A stretch of DNA of 64,000 nt, from assembly GCA_963818775.1 (NCBI GenBank), contig CAWFUF010000008.1:1-64000 (forward strand), in the 5' to 3' direction. Below the pieces are notes generated by a model that worked only from the letters and a program-made list of their open reading frames with translations, searched no databases and was not told the origin of the DNA. Position 1 is the first letter of the stretch, and every line of letters begins with the position of its first letter. The stretch is from JAMXLO01 sp963818775 (GTDB lineage: Bacteria > Pseudomonadota > Alphaproteobacteria > Acetobacterales > Acetobacteraceae). The translations under genes were made by a program, and so were the position numbers. Below, piece by piece: positions 9,212 through 18,081 of this stretch.

Positions 9212-10147
9212 CTACCGGGCGAGCGGCAGCTTGCTGCCCGAGACCGCCCGCTCCGCTACCACGTCGCGGCGGAAACGGAACAGCTTGGCCGGCCGACCGC
9301 CGGTCTCGGTCGCCACGTCGCCGGTCTCCTCCACCAGGTCCTGCTGCTCGATCAACCGGCGGAAATTCTGCTTGTGCAGCCGCCGCCCAGCCAACGCCTC
9401 CACCGCGCGCTGCAATTGCAACAGCGTGAAGCGTGGCGGCATCAATTCGAACACCACGGGGCGGTATTTGATCTTGGCGCGAAGCCGCGCGATGCCGGTG
9501 GCAAGGATACGGCGGTGGTCGTGCGTCATCGGCTCGCCTTGCACGGGAGCGCTCGCCTGGGGGGCCTCCGGCACCAACCCCGCCTCCCACAACAGTTCGT
9601 AGCGTTGCAGGATCAGTTCCTCGTTCCAGGTGCGGCCGTCATGGCCGAAGGTGATGCCGATCCGCTGCTGGCGCTCACGTCGGATTGCCGCTTCGTCGGT
9701 GTCGTTTGCCCACGCCCGGAGTTTCGCGGCGATCGGTTCCTCGACCGAGGCGGTGCCATCGCGGCGGTCCTCCCAGGGAAAATAGCGATACCAGCTTTGC
9801 CATCCCACGCGCGGCTCGCCTGAAGCGCGTGCCTCCCGCGCCAGGCCCAGATAGCTGATGGACACCATGCGCTGGCCGGTCCGTGTTCGGTCACGGTCGG
9901 CGAAGGTGTAGAGCTGCTCGACATAACCCAGCGGATGGTGGGTCTGTCGCTCCACCCAGGATCGCATGCCCGATTGCAACGACCGGTGCGTCAGCTCGAA
10001 CGGCCCCGATGGCAGTGCCTGGCCATCGTCAATGGTCAAGACGCGCGGCTCGCCATCGGTGACCGCGACGATAACCCCGATCAGCTCGGCGCTGGCCTCG
10101 GCCGCCGAGATCGGCGCCACCTTATACCGCGTGCGGACCTCGCCCAT
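9212..10147 (-). CDS. nadQ: NadQ-type regulator of NAD biosynthesis (NrtR-related)
   Basis: A 311-residue protein with a degenerate Nudix-like N-terminal domain (roughly residues 1-140) and a C-terminal winged helix (about 220-300, with FTLLQLQRAVEAL and HKQNFRRLIEQQDLV). This is the architecture of NrtR and of its alphaproteobacterial relative NadQ, which represses nadABC. The catalytic Nudix box GX5EX7REUXEEXGU is not visible, consistent with ligand sensing rather than hydrolysis. It lies upstream of nadA in the same direction, with two matching inverted repeats in the spacer. ATG at 10147 is used. Confidence 0.8.
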   Translation of the reverse strand: MGEVRTRYKVAPISAAEASAELIGVIVAVTDGEPRVLTIDDGQALPSGPFELTHRSLQSGMRSWVERQTHHPLGYVEQLYTFADRDRTRTGQRMVSISYLGLAREARASGEPRVGWQSWYRYFPWEDRRDGTASVEEPIAAKLRAWANDTDEAAIRRERQQRIGITFGHDGRTWNEELILQRYELLWEAGLVPEAPQASAPVQGEPMTHDHRRILATGIARLRAKIKYRPVVFELMPPRFTLLQLQRAVEALAGRRLHKQNFRRLIEQQDLVEETGDVATETGGRPAKLFRFRRDVVAERAVSGSKLPLAR

Positions 10148-10267
10148 GGAATTCGCTGTTCCGAAGAACCCTGCCCCTCATCGCATGCGCGCTGCCGCGA
10201 TGCCAATGGCAAATCATGGCGTTGACCGGCTCCGGTGCGCTGATTAGGGCTGCACTATGCTGACGCT

Positions 10268-11101
10268 TTGCGGCTCGATCGCCGGCTGAACTCGATGGTA
10301 TTCCTGTCAGCCCTCCGGCGGCGGCCTGACGCCGCAACGGACCCGGGACGGTTCCCCTGGAATCTGCCCCTGGTACGCGATCTCGAGTCGCTCGAGTTCA
10401 CCACGCCGGTCACCTTCCTGGTGGGCGAGAACGGCAGCGGCAAGTCGACGCTGCTCGAAGGCATCGCGGCGGGCATGGACGCGGTGGCTGCCGGCGCGCG
10501 TGATCTGAAACGCGATCCCACCCTGCAGGCTGCTCGCGACCTTGCTGCCGGCTTCGTCTTTGTCCGTCGCCGCCATGCTCGTACGCGGCTGTTCCTGCGC
10601 GCCGAGGACGTGTTCGGCTACACTGGCCGGCTGACGGCGGACATGGCGGAACTCGGCGAGATCGAACAGGAACTCGCGAAGCTGCCGGAGGGACCCGGTC
10701 GCGACCGCGCGATGGGTGTCGCTCGTGGCCAGCGAGGGGCACTGGCACACCGCTACGGTGTCGATCCGGACGCACGCTCGCACGGGGAGACGTTCCTGGC
10801 CCTGCTCCAGACGCGGTTGGTGCCGAACGGGCTTTATTTCCTGGACGAACCGGAGACGCCGCTGTCGCCGACGCGGGTTTTAGCGCTGATCGCGGTGCTC
10901 GCTGACCGCGTACGCCAAGGCTGCCAGTTCGTCATCGCCACGCATTCGCCCATCCTGCTGGCATTGCCTGACGCGACAATCCTGCTTGCCGAGGATGGGC
11001 GGTTGCGGCCGCACGCCTGGAACGACCTGGAACACGTGCGGGTGACGCGTGCCTTCCTCAACGACCCTGCGGCTACGTTGCGCCGGCTGTTGGCGGACTA
11101 G
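10268..11101 (+). CDS. AAA-type ATPase (predicted ABC-like P-loop ATPase)
   Basis: A 277-residue single-domain ATPase. Walker A is FLVGENGSGKSTLLEGI. The Walker B equivalent is LYFLDEPETPLSP, followed by an H-loop FVIATHSPILLALPDA. This is the small stand-alone AAA/SMC-type class (COG3910-like) whose cellular role is unknown. The frame opens with TTG at 10268; an ATG nine codons later (10295) is an alternative start. It stands alone between the divergent nadQ and the downstream serC. Confidence 0.75.
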   Translation: MRLDRRLNSMVFLSALRRRPDAATDPGRFPWNLPLVRDLESLEFTTPVTFLVGENGSGKSTLLEGIAAGMDAVAAGARDLKRDPTLQAARDLAAGFVFVRRRHARTRLFLRAEDVFGYTGRLTADMAELGEIEQELAKLPEGPGRDRAMGVARGQRGALAHRYGVDPDARSHGETFLALLQTRLVPNGLYFLDEPETPLSPTRVLALIAVLADRVRQGCQFVIATHSPILLALPDATILLAEDGRLRPHAWNDLEHVRVTRAFLNDPAATLRRLLAD

Positions 11102-11180
11102 AATAGTTACTTCCTGGCGGCGTTCGCCTGCCAACCGAGGCGTATGTCGTTGACGCAGTAGCAACCTTCTCGCTATACGC

Positions 11181-11231
11181 CGCGCCGGGTCACGCCCCCC
11201 CACCGGGGCGCTTCTCTTCTGTAAGGGAGAG
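11181..11231 (+). promoter_or_regulatory. serC leader RNA motif
   Basis: The bases just upstream of serC form two hairpins. The first pairs CGCCCC (11193-11198) with GGGGCG (11205-11210). The second pairs CTCTT (11214-11218) with GGGAG (11225-11229) and so hides the ribosome binding site. Two hairpins with the second masking the Shine-Dalgarno sequence upstream of serC is the layout of the serC motif known from alphaproteobacteria. Sequence-level identity to the published consensus could not be checked here. Confidence 0.6.
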
Positions 11232-11237
11232 CCGCAG

Positions 11238-12422
11238 ATGGCGATCAAGCTGAAACCGGACAAACGTCCGGCTAATCCCAATTTCTCCTCCGGTCCCTGT
11301 GCCAAGCGCCCTGGCTTCACGCCGGGAGCGTTGTCTGGCGCCATGCTCGGGCGCAGTCACCGCGCCAGCGAACCCAAAGCTAGCCTGGCCGAAGTCATCG
11401 AGCGATCGCGCGCGATTCTTGGCATGCCGCCTGATTGGCGGCTGGGGATAGTGCCTGCCTCGGACACCGGCGCAGTCGAGATGGCGTTGTGGTCGCTGCT
11501 CGGACAGCGAGGCGTCGATGTGCTGGCATTCGAGAGTTTCGGCGAGGGCTGGGCCACCGACGTGGTCAAGCAGCTTCGCCTGGAGGATGCACGCGTGCTG
11601 TCGGCGCCGTATGGGGGATTGCCGGACCTTGGCTCCGTCGATTTCAGCCACGATGTGGTTTTCCCGTGGAACGGCACGACGTCCGGCGTCAGGGTACCGA
11701 ACGGCGAGTGGATCGCGCACGATCGGCAGGGGTTGACGATTTGCGACGCCACGTCGGCGGCATTCGCAATGCGGCTCGCCTGGGACAGGCTCGATGTCGT
11801 CACATGGTCCTGGCAAAAGGTGCTGGGTGGCGAGGGGGCGCATGGCATGCTGGCGCTGTCGCCGCGCGCGGCGGAGCGTCTGCTCAGTTACAAGCCGGCG
11901 TGGCCGTTGCCTAAGATTTTCCGTCTCACGTCCGGCGGGAAGCTGATCGAAGGCATCTTCAAGGGCGAGACGATCAACACACCTTCGATGCTGTGCGTCG
12001 AGGATGCGCTCGACGGACTGCGCTGGGCCGAATCGATTGGTGGGCTCAATGGACTGATCGCACGGTCGGAAGCGAATCTTGCCGCGATCGCAAGTTGGGT
12101 GGCGCGGACCGATTGGGTGGATTTCCTCGCCGAGGAGACGCAGACACGGTCCTGCACGTCGATCTGTCTGAAGCTGGTTGCGCCATGGTTCACGACGTTG
12201 CCCGCGGATCGCCAGGCAGCCGCTGCGAAGCGGCTCGCGGCGCTGTTGGAGAAGGAAGGCGCAGCCTATGACATCGCGGCCTATCGCGATGCACCACCGG
12301 GGTTGCGCATTTGGGGCGGTGGGACGGTGGAGACCGCGGACATCGCGGCGTTGCTCCCGTGGCTGGACTGGGCGCACGACGTCGTGGCCGCGGAACACGC
12401 GACGGCGAAGGCGGCAGAATAA
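11238..12422 (+). CDS. serC: Phosphoserine aminotransferase
   Basis: Converts 3-phosphohydroxypyruvate to O-phosphoserine with pyridoxal phosphate. The 394-residue protein begins with NPNFSSGPCAKRPG, the substrate-loop signature of this family. It has ASDTGAVEMALWSLL for cofactor phosphate binding and the Schiff-base lysine in TWSWQKVLGGEGAHG. ATG at 11238 follows GGGAGAG. It precedes serA by 81 bases, so the first two steps of serine synthesis are encoded together. Confidence 0.93.
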   Translation: MAIKLKPDKRPANPNFSSGPCAKRPGFTPGALSGAMLGRSHRASEPKASLAEVIERSRAILGMPPDWRLGIVPASDTGAVEMALWSLLGQRGVDVLAFESFGEGWATDVVKQLRLEDARVLSAPYGGLPDLGSVDFSHDVVFPWNGTTSGVRVPNGEWIAHDRQGLTICDATSAAFAMRLAWDRLDVVTWSWQKVLGGEGAHGMLALSPRAAERLLSYKPAWPLPKIFRLTSGGKLIEGIFKGETINTPSMLCVEDALDGLRWAESIGGLNGLIARSEANLAAIASWVARTDWVDFLAEETQTRSCTSICLKLVAPWFTTLPADRQAAAAKRLAALLEKEGAAYDIAAYRDAPPGLRIWGGGTVETADIAALLPWLDWAHDVVAAEHATAKAAE

Positions 12423-12427
12423 GCGAC

Positions 12428-12495
12428 GCCCCCTCGCCGCTCCCCTTCTGCAAGGGGTGGGGGAGTATCCTGTCTGTAGATACAGAGGAGGGGGC
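12428..12495. repeat. Imperfect palindromic element between serC and serA
   Basis: Outer arms GCCCCCTC (12428-12435) and GAGGGGGC (12488-12495) pair, and inside lies a hairpin CCCCTT/AAGGGG (12442-12457). The left half resembles one arm of the palindrome inserted in the permease gene at 60.2 kb. The right arm supplies the ribosome binding site of serA. Confidence 0.5.
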
Positions 12496-12503
12496 CACAA
12501 TCA

Positions 12504-14102
12504 GTGAGTGATCTCATGCCCAAAGTCCTGATCAGCGACAAACTCTCCCCGGCCGCGGTGGAAATCTTCCGCCGCCGCGGGATCGACGTGGATTTGAAGC
12601 CTGGCCTGTCGCCTGCCGACCTGCGCGCGATCATCGGCCCGTATGACGGGCTTGCCGTCCGTTCTGCCACCAAGGTGACGCGCGAACTGCTCGACGTGGC
12701 GACCAACCTCAAGGTCGTCGGCCGTGCCGGGATCGGCGTCGACAATGTCGATATTCGCTCGGCCACCGCGCGTGGCGTGGTGGTGATGAACACGCCGCAC
12801 GGCAATACGATCACCACTGCCGAGCACGCCATCGCGATGATGTTCGCGTTGGCTCGCCAGATTCCCGAGGCATCCGCTTCCACCAAGGCCGGCAAGTGGG
12901 AGAAGAACCGCTTCATGGGCGTGGAACTGACGGGCAAGACTCTGGGCCTGATCGGTTGTGGCAATATCGGTTCCATCGTTGCCGACCGAGCAGTCGGTCT
13001 GAAGATGCGGGTTCTCGCCTACGATCCGTTCCTCAACGAAAAGCGTGCGCTCGATCTCGGCGTGGAGAAGGCCGAACTCGACGATCTGCTGGCGCGAGCC
13101 GACATCATCACGCTGCACACGCCGCTGACCGACGCGACGCGCAACATCATCTCGCGCGAAGCGCTGGCGAAGACCACGCGCGGCGTGCGCATCATCAACT
13201 GCGCGCGCGGTGGGCTGGTGGATGAGTTGGCGTTGGCCGAGGCGATCGAATTGGGTCATGTCGCCGGTGCAGCGCTCGACGTGTTCGAGACCGAACCCGC
13301 GACGCAATCACCGTTGTTCGCGCTGGAGAATGTTGTGTGCACGCCGCACCTCGGCGCCGCTACCGCCGAGGCGCAGGAAAACGTGGCTTTGCAGATCGCC
13401 GAACAGATGAGTGACTTCCTGCTGACCGGCGCAATCGCCAACGCGATCAACATGCCATCCGTGTCGGCAGAGGACGCGCCACGGCTGAAACCATATATGG
13501 AACTGTGCCGGTTGCTCGGTGCCTTCGCCGGACAGCTAACTCAGGCGCGGGAAGGCGTGATCCGCCGCGTGTTGATCGAGTTCGAAGGCCAGGCCGCGGC
13601 GCTCAACACGCGTCCCTTGGGCGCGGCGGTCCTCGCCGGACTGATGACGCCGGTGATGGAAGGCGTCAACATGGTGAACGCTTCGGTCGCGGCGCGCGAT
13701 CACGGCATCGACGTGGCCGAGACCGTGCATGACCGAGACAGCGAATACCAGACGCTGGTGCGCGTCACGCTGGAAACCGATCGACTGACGCGTTCAGTTG
13801 CCGGCACGCTGTTCGCCGGATCGCGGCCGCGCCTCGTCGAGATCAAGGGCATCAAGGTCGAGGCCGACTTCGCCCCGCACATGCTGTACGTCACCAATCA
13901 GGACAAACCTGGGTTCATCGGCCGCTTCGGTGCCACGCTGGCGGACGCCGGCATCAATATAGCGACCTTCCACCTCGGCCGTGCGAGTCAGGGCGGCGAT
14001 GCGATCTGCCTGGTGTCGGTGGACGGGGAGGTGCCGGAGGACGTGCTGTCGTTGGTGCGCACCTTGCCGCTGGTGGTCCAGGCGACTTCGCTGGCGTTCT
14101 GA
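12504..14102 (+). CDS. serA: D-3-phosphoglycerate dehydrogenase
   Basis: First committed step of serine synthesis. The 532-residue protein has the 2-hydroxyacid dehydrogenase fold with GRAGIGVDNVD, the NAD motif GLIGCGNIGSIVA and the catalytic PHLGAATAEAQ. It then has the intervening ASB domain and a C-terminal ACT domain (about 455-530) that usually senses serine. This is the long, feedback-type SerA. GTG at 12504 is chosen because GAGGAGGGGG lies about 9 bases upstream; ATG at 12516 is an alternative. Confidence 0.95.
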   Translation: MSDLMPKVLISDKLSPAAVEIFRRRGIDVDLKPGLSPADLRAIIGPYDGLAVRSATKVTRELLDVATNLKVVGRAGIGVDNVDIRSATARGVVVMNTPHGNTITTAEHAIAMMFALARQIPEASASTKAGKWEKNRFMGVELTGKTLGLIGCGNIGSIVADRAVGLKMRVLAYDPFLNEKRALDLGVEKAELDDLLARADIITLHTPLTDATRNIISREALAKTTRGVRIINCARGGLVDELALAEAIELGHVAGAALDVFETEPATQSPLFALENVVCTPHLGAATAEAQENVALQIAEQMSDFLLTGAIANAINMPSVSAEDAPRLKPYMELCRLLGAFAGQLTQAREGVIRRVLIEFEGQAAALNTRPLGAAVLAGLMTPVMEGVNMVNASVAARDHGIDVAETVHDRDSEYQTLVRVTLETDRLTRSVAGTLFAGSRPRLVEIKGIKVEADFAPHMLYVTNQDKPGFIGRFGATLADAGINIATFHLGRASQGGDAICLVSVDGEVPEDVLSLVRTLPLVVQATSLAF

Positions 14103-14105
14103 GCA

Positions 14106-14507
14106 ATGGCGGTGAGTTGCGGCTTCCAGGATTTCGTCCTGGACTTGCTTGAGCCGCTTAACCCCGTGTCCCGCCGCATGTTCAGTGGGGTCGGGCTGTT
14201 CCACGGCGGCGTGATGTTTGGCCTTCTGGTGCGCGACACGATGTATCTGCGCGTTGACGAGACGACGCGCGAGCAATTCGAGCGCGCGGGCAGCGGCGCA
14301 TTCACTTACCGGCGTGGTGAGCGCGAGGTCAGTCTGTCGGCTTATTACGTGGTGCCGGAGGGCCTGCTGGATCAGCGGGACGAACTGCTGCAATGGACGC
14401 GCAATGCCATCGCAGCTGCTCGGCGAGCAGCTTCGAGTGCACGACCTGCCACGTCTCGTTCAGGTGTTCGCCAGTATCGAAGAACGCGGAACGCGGGTAT
14501 CGGCTAA
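14106..14507 (+). CDS. TfoX N-terminal-domain protein
   Basis: A 133-residue protein whose first 108 residues match the TfoX/Sxy N-terminal domain (SRRMFSGVGLFHGGVMFGLL, then MYLRVDETT, GAFTYRRGER). The family is linked to competence regulation in gammaproteobacteria, but in alphaproteobacteria its role is unknown. It starts 3 bases after serA. The last 26 residues (Arg/Ser-rich) are not family-like and are the antisense of the SGNH gene, with which it overlaps by 179 bases. A lost stop codon or frameshift near 14430 would explain this. Confidence 0.8.
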   Translation: MAVSCGFQDFVLDLLEPLNPVSRRMFSGVGLFHGGVMFGLLVRDTMYLRVDETTREQFERAGSGAFTYRRGEREVSLSAYYVVPEGLLDQRDELLQWTRNAIAAARRAASSARPATSRSGVRQYRRTRNAGIG

Positions 14508-15372
14508 AATTCGGTAGAGCGACGAAGTCGTCACCATTCAGCGCATAGACGGATCGGATTGCCTGCAACGTTGCATCCGGCATCGGCGCGTCGGCGAACT
14601 CGGTTGGCAGGCCGCCAATGACGCGTACGCCGTGCGTGGCGGCCCACCGGGAAAACCCGCCGATCAGCGTGGTGCCATAGCCTGTTCTGATCTGTTCGGC
14701 CGACGCATGGTATGACGGTGCGGTCGCCAGCACTGTCCGACTGGTCGCGGCGAGTTCGGCCGTATGACCAATGTGATCACCCCACGCGTTTATCGTGCCG
14801 GTCGCCTCAGGACGCGGGTCATGAAAGTGTGCGACGATGAGGACGGCTTCGATCGGCCCCATCAGCGCGGCACGCAGATCGAACGAGAACAGAGCGGCAA
14901 GCCAGCGTTCGGGAGGAAGTGAGGCCAGCGTTCGCCAGTCATGGCGGAACATGATGGCAGCGTCAGGTCCCACCACAGTTGCGGCGCGTGTGCGAACATA
15001 CTGCGCTTCCTCCATCGGTAAATACACAATATCGCCGGCGTGCAGAACGTGCTGCCAGCGGGCAAACAGGTAGTCGAGGCCGATGCCGACGGCCACGCCA
15101 CCATTGACGCAGGGCATACCGATGATCGGTTCAATGGTCTCGCAGCGATGCGAATAGGCGCCATTGGAGCCGGCGAGTATCACGAGCTTCGGGCTGGCGA
15201 TCGTTGCGGCCCGCGCCAATTTCGCGTCGATCTGTCGTTGCAGGTCTCCGAGCATGAGCGGGCGGTCAAGGATGACACCGAATGCCACCGCGTAAATCAG
15301 CAGTGACGCGAGACAGGCGGCAAGGAGGCGCGTGCAGCCTGAGCGTCCCACGCCGACAGCGGAGGCTCGCAT
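14329..15372 (-). CDS. SGNH/GDSL-like protein partner of the MBOAT acyltransferase
   Basis: A 347-residue protein with an N-terminal membrane segment (about 15-35). It has an SGNH-type motif, VILAGSNGAYSHRCE, near residue 70, and a C-terminal FFDTGEHLNETWQVVHSKLL block containing the expected Asp/His pair. Proteins of this type act beside AlgI-like O-acyltransferases and finish transfer of acetyl groups to extracellular polysaccharide. Its ATG overlaps the MBOAT stop (ATGA). The final 27 residues are antisense to the TfoX-like gene and look non-conserved. Confidence 0.7.
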   Translation of the reverse strand: MRASAVGVGRSGCTRLLAACLASLLIYAVAFGVILDRPLMLGDLQRQIDAKLARAATIASPKLVILAGSNGAYSHRCETIEPIIGMPCVNGGVAVGIGLDYLFARWQHVLHAGDIVYLPMEEAQYVRTRAATVVGPDAAIMFRHDWRTLASLPPERWLAALFSFDLRAALMGPIEAVLIVAHFHDPRPEATGTINAWGDHIGHTAELAATSRTVLATAPSYHASAEQIRTGYGTTLIGGFSRWAATHGVRVIGGLPTEFADAPMPDATLQAIRSVYALNGDDFVALPNFSRYPRSAFFDTGEHLNETWQVVHSKLLAEQLRWHCASIAAVRPADPAGPPAPRNKPTD

Positions 15373-16832
15373 CAGAACCGGAAGTACAGGAATGGCGTCA
15401 CGTGCGGCGCGAAGAACAGCGCCTGCACGGTGAACGCAAAGCCGCTGGTGAGCGCCCAGCCGCGCGCGCGTGCCGATAGTTCATGCACGGCAGGTGATCC
15501 AAGCACGATCGTCCAGCCGACAGCCAGGCAGGCAGTGACCTCAGGAAAGCTTAGCGTGCGTGCATCGCCGAGATAAGGCAGCAATGGCACCGGTGTCGCA
15601 ATCGCGGCCAATGGCGGGAAAGCATGCACGATCATCTGCGGCAATGCGATGCCATTGTATCCCAGCATGCCGCGCAGCATTGCGATCGTCGCGCCCATTC
15701 CGCTCGCTCGAAACGGCACCCAGGCGACGATGACAACAAGCAGCGTCAATGCGCGGCCGACAAACGCAGGAAGCTGCCAGCGGAACTGGCCATGCACGAT
15801 CAGATACAATCCATGCAGGCCGCCCCACAGCACGAAGTTCCACGCCGCGCCGTGCCACAGCCCACCCAACAGCATCGTGGCCATCAGGTTGACATTGCGC
15901 CTCGCCTCGCCGTGCCGGTTGCCGCCGAGTGGGATATAGAGGTAGTCGCGCAAAAAGCGGCTGAGCGTTATATGCCAGCGTCGCCAGAAGTCGGCGATGT
16001 TCGTCGCCTTGTAGGGGCTGGCGAAATTCAGTGGAAAGCGCACATTCAGCATGCGCGCCAAGCCGATCGCCATGTCGGAATAGCCGGAAAAATCGAAATA
16101 GATCTGCAGCGCGTAGGATGCCGCGGCGTACCAGGCCTCGATGAAGCTGAGCGACGCACCATGCGCGGCGGCGGCGAAGCCCACGTCGGAGAAGCGCGCA
16201 AAGGTGTCAGCCAGCACGACCTTCTTCGCCAAGCCGAGCAGAAAGATCGTCGAGCCCTCGGCGATGTTTTGCGCGCGCGGCACCACCAGATCGACGGCCA
16301 GTAATTGCGGCATGATCTCGCGCGGCCGAACGATCGGGCCAGCGATCAGATGCGGAAAGAACGCGATGAGGGACGCGTAGGGCAGCAGTCCGGCATCGAT
16401 CCGATTGCCGCTTTCACTCTCCGCCAAGAACATGATCTGCTGGAAGGTGAAGAAGCTGATGGCCAGCGGCAGGAAAATGTCCAGCTCTGGCGTGTGCAGC
16501 CGCAACACACCCTGGACCAGAAAGTTTGCATACTTGAACCAACCGAGCAGCGCCAGGTTCGCAGCAACGCCGGCGATCAGCCAGCGTCGCGCCGCCTGTG
16601 GCCTGCCACCGCGTGCAAGACGAAGGATCTGCTGACCGAAGCCGTAGTTCGCAAGAATCGATCCAAGCAGCAAGAAAACGAATTTCGGATTCCACCAGCC
16701 ATAAAAGAACAGGCTGGCGGCGACTAGCCAGCGGAGCGCCCATCGTGGCCCCCCTACCCGCCCCGCCAGGAAAAACCCGCCCACCGCGAGCGGCAGGAAA
16801 CCCATGACGAATGCGGGTGAATTGAACAGCAT
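15372..16832 (-). CDS. MBOAT-family O-acyltransferase (AlgI-like)
   Basis: A 486-residue polytopic membrane protein that probably moves acetyl groups across the inner membrane for polysaccharide O-acetylation. It starts MLFNSPAFVMGFLPLAVG as AlgI-like proteins do. It carries YFDFSGYSDMAIGLA, FWRRWHITLSRFLRDYLYIP and the catalytic histidine in GGLWHGAAWNF. ATG at 16832 is preferred over upstream in-frame codons because the extra residues are not family-like and overlap the hisZ promoter region. It forms an operon with the SGNH partner. The polysaccharide substrate is unknown. Confidence 0.9.
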   Translation of the reverse strand: MLFNSPAFVMGFLPLAVGGFFLAGRVGGPRWALRWLVAASLFFYGWWNPKFVFLLLGSILANYGFGQQILRLARGGRPQAARRWLIAGVAANLALLGWFKYANFLVQGVLRLHTPELDIFLPLAISFFTFQQIMFLAESESGNRIDAGLLPYASLIAFFPHLIAGPIVRPREIMPQLLAVDLVVPRAQNIAEGSTIFLLGLAKKVVLADTFARFSDVGFAAAAHGASLSFIEAWYAAASYALQIYFDFSGYSDMAIGLARMLNVRFPLNFASPYKATNIADFWRRWHITLSRFLRDYLYIPLGGNRHGEARRNVNLMATMLLGGLWHGAAWNFVLWGGLHGLYLIVHGQFRWQLPAFVGRALTLLVVIVAWVPFRASGMGATIAMLRGMLGYNGIALPQMIVHAFPPLAAIATPVPLLPYLGDARTLSFPEVTACLAVGWTIVLGSPAVHELSARARGWALTSGFAFTVQALFFAPHVTPFLYFRF

Positions 16833-16923
16833 GGCGTGCGAGACGCGAGTGTCTCGCTGTCGGCATAACCAAGGGTAAACGGTGGTTTCGCGGCGACGCG
16901 ATAGCTGATAGCTGGATGGCGCG

Positions 16924-18078
16924 ATGAGCGATGATGTTTCCAACCACCGCGCACTGCTGCCGGCAGGGCTGCGCGATCTGCTGCCACCGGATGCCGAAAC
17001 CGAGGCGGGCTCAGTCGAGGCGCTGATGGAGGTATTCGCGGCCCACGGCTATCAGCGGGTGAAGCCGCCGCTACTGGAGTTCGAGGACAGCCTGCTGGCT
17101 GGCTCGGGTGCGGCGGTGGCGGAACAGACCTTTCGGCTGATGGACCCGGAAAGCCAGCGCATGATGGGGTTGCGCGCCGACACCACGCCCCAGGTCGCGC
17201 GCATCGCGACGACCCGGCTGGCTCAGGCGCCGCGGCCCCTACGCCTGTCCTATGCCGGTCAGTGTCTGCGCGTGCGCGGCAGTCAGCTTGCGCCCGATCG
17301 GCAGATCGCCCAGGCCGGCATCGAGCTGATTGGCTGCGACAATCCCGCCGCTGATGCAGAGATTGTGCTGGTTGGAGCGGAGGCGCTGGCGTCTGTGGGG
17401 CTGATGCGAACCAGCTTCGATCTCACGCTGCCGACGCTGGTTCCAGTTCTGCTTGACGATGCGGGAATCACGGGATCGACCAGGGCTGCGCTAGCACGGG
17501 CGCTGGATCGAAAGGACGCCGCGTCTGTGGCACGCGACGGCGGCAGCCTGGCATCGACGTTGACCGAACTGCTGCTGGCCGCAGGTCCCGCTGAACGCGC
17601 TTTGCTGGCTCTGGCGGCAGCCAGGTTGCCGCGGACGGGGCGTGACCTCGCTGATCGCCTGGCCGAGGCGATCGCGGCGATCCGTGCTCGTGCACCGGCG
17701 TTGCGCCTGACCGTCGATCCCGTCGAGTTCCGCGGCTTCCGTTACGAAACCGGTGTCTCGGTCACGATCTACGCGCTTGGCCGGCACGAGGAGCTTGGAC
17801 GCGGGGGGCGCTATATCTGCGGCGAGGCGGAACCGGCGACGGGCCTTACTCTATTCCCGGATGCCGTGCTGCGCGCCGCTCCGCTGCGCAAGGCACGGCA
17901 GCGGCTCTACATCCCTCCGGGCGCCGACCCCGACGAGGCTGCGCGCATGCGGCGCCTGGGTTATGCCACGATCGCCGCGCTCGCACCCGACGGAGATCCT
18001 GCGGCCGAAGCGCGCCGGCTGCTGTGTTCACATATACTGAGGAACGGCAGCGCCGTACCCCTGACTTCTGGAACCTGA
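16924..18078 (+). CDS. hisZ: ATP phosphoribosyltransferase regulatory subunit
   Basis: HisZ is a catalytically inactive histidyl-tRNA synthetase paralogue that activates the short form of HisG. The 384-residue protein has a class II synthetase core: PAGLRDLLPPDA, FEDSLL, and motif-2-like MGLRADTTPQVARI followed by LSYAGQCLRVRG. It lacks the anticodon-binding domain. hisG is not in the window. Three bases separate it from purA, an arrangement common in Acetobacteraceae. Confidence 0.9.
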   Translation: MSDDVSNHRALLPAGLRDLLPPDAETEAGSVEALMEVFAAHGYQRVKPPLLEFEDSLLAGSGAAVAEQTFRLMDPESQRMMGLRADTTPQVARIATTRLAQAPRPLRLSYAGQCLRVRGSQLAPDRQIAQAGIELIGCDNPAADAEIVLVGAEALASVGLMRTSFDLTLPTLVPVLLDDAGITGSTRAALARALDRKDAASVARDGGSLASTLTELLLAAGPAERALLALAAARLPRTGRDLADRLAEAIAAIRARAPALRLTVDPVEFRGFRYETGVSVTIYALGRHEELGRGGRYICGEAEPATGLTLFPDAVLRAAPLRKARQRLYIPPGADPDEAARMRRLGYATIAALAPDGDPAAEARRLLCSHILRNGSAVPLTSGT

Positions 18079-18081
18079 TGC

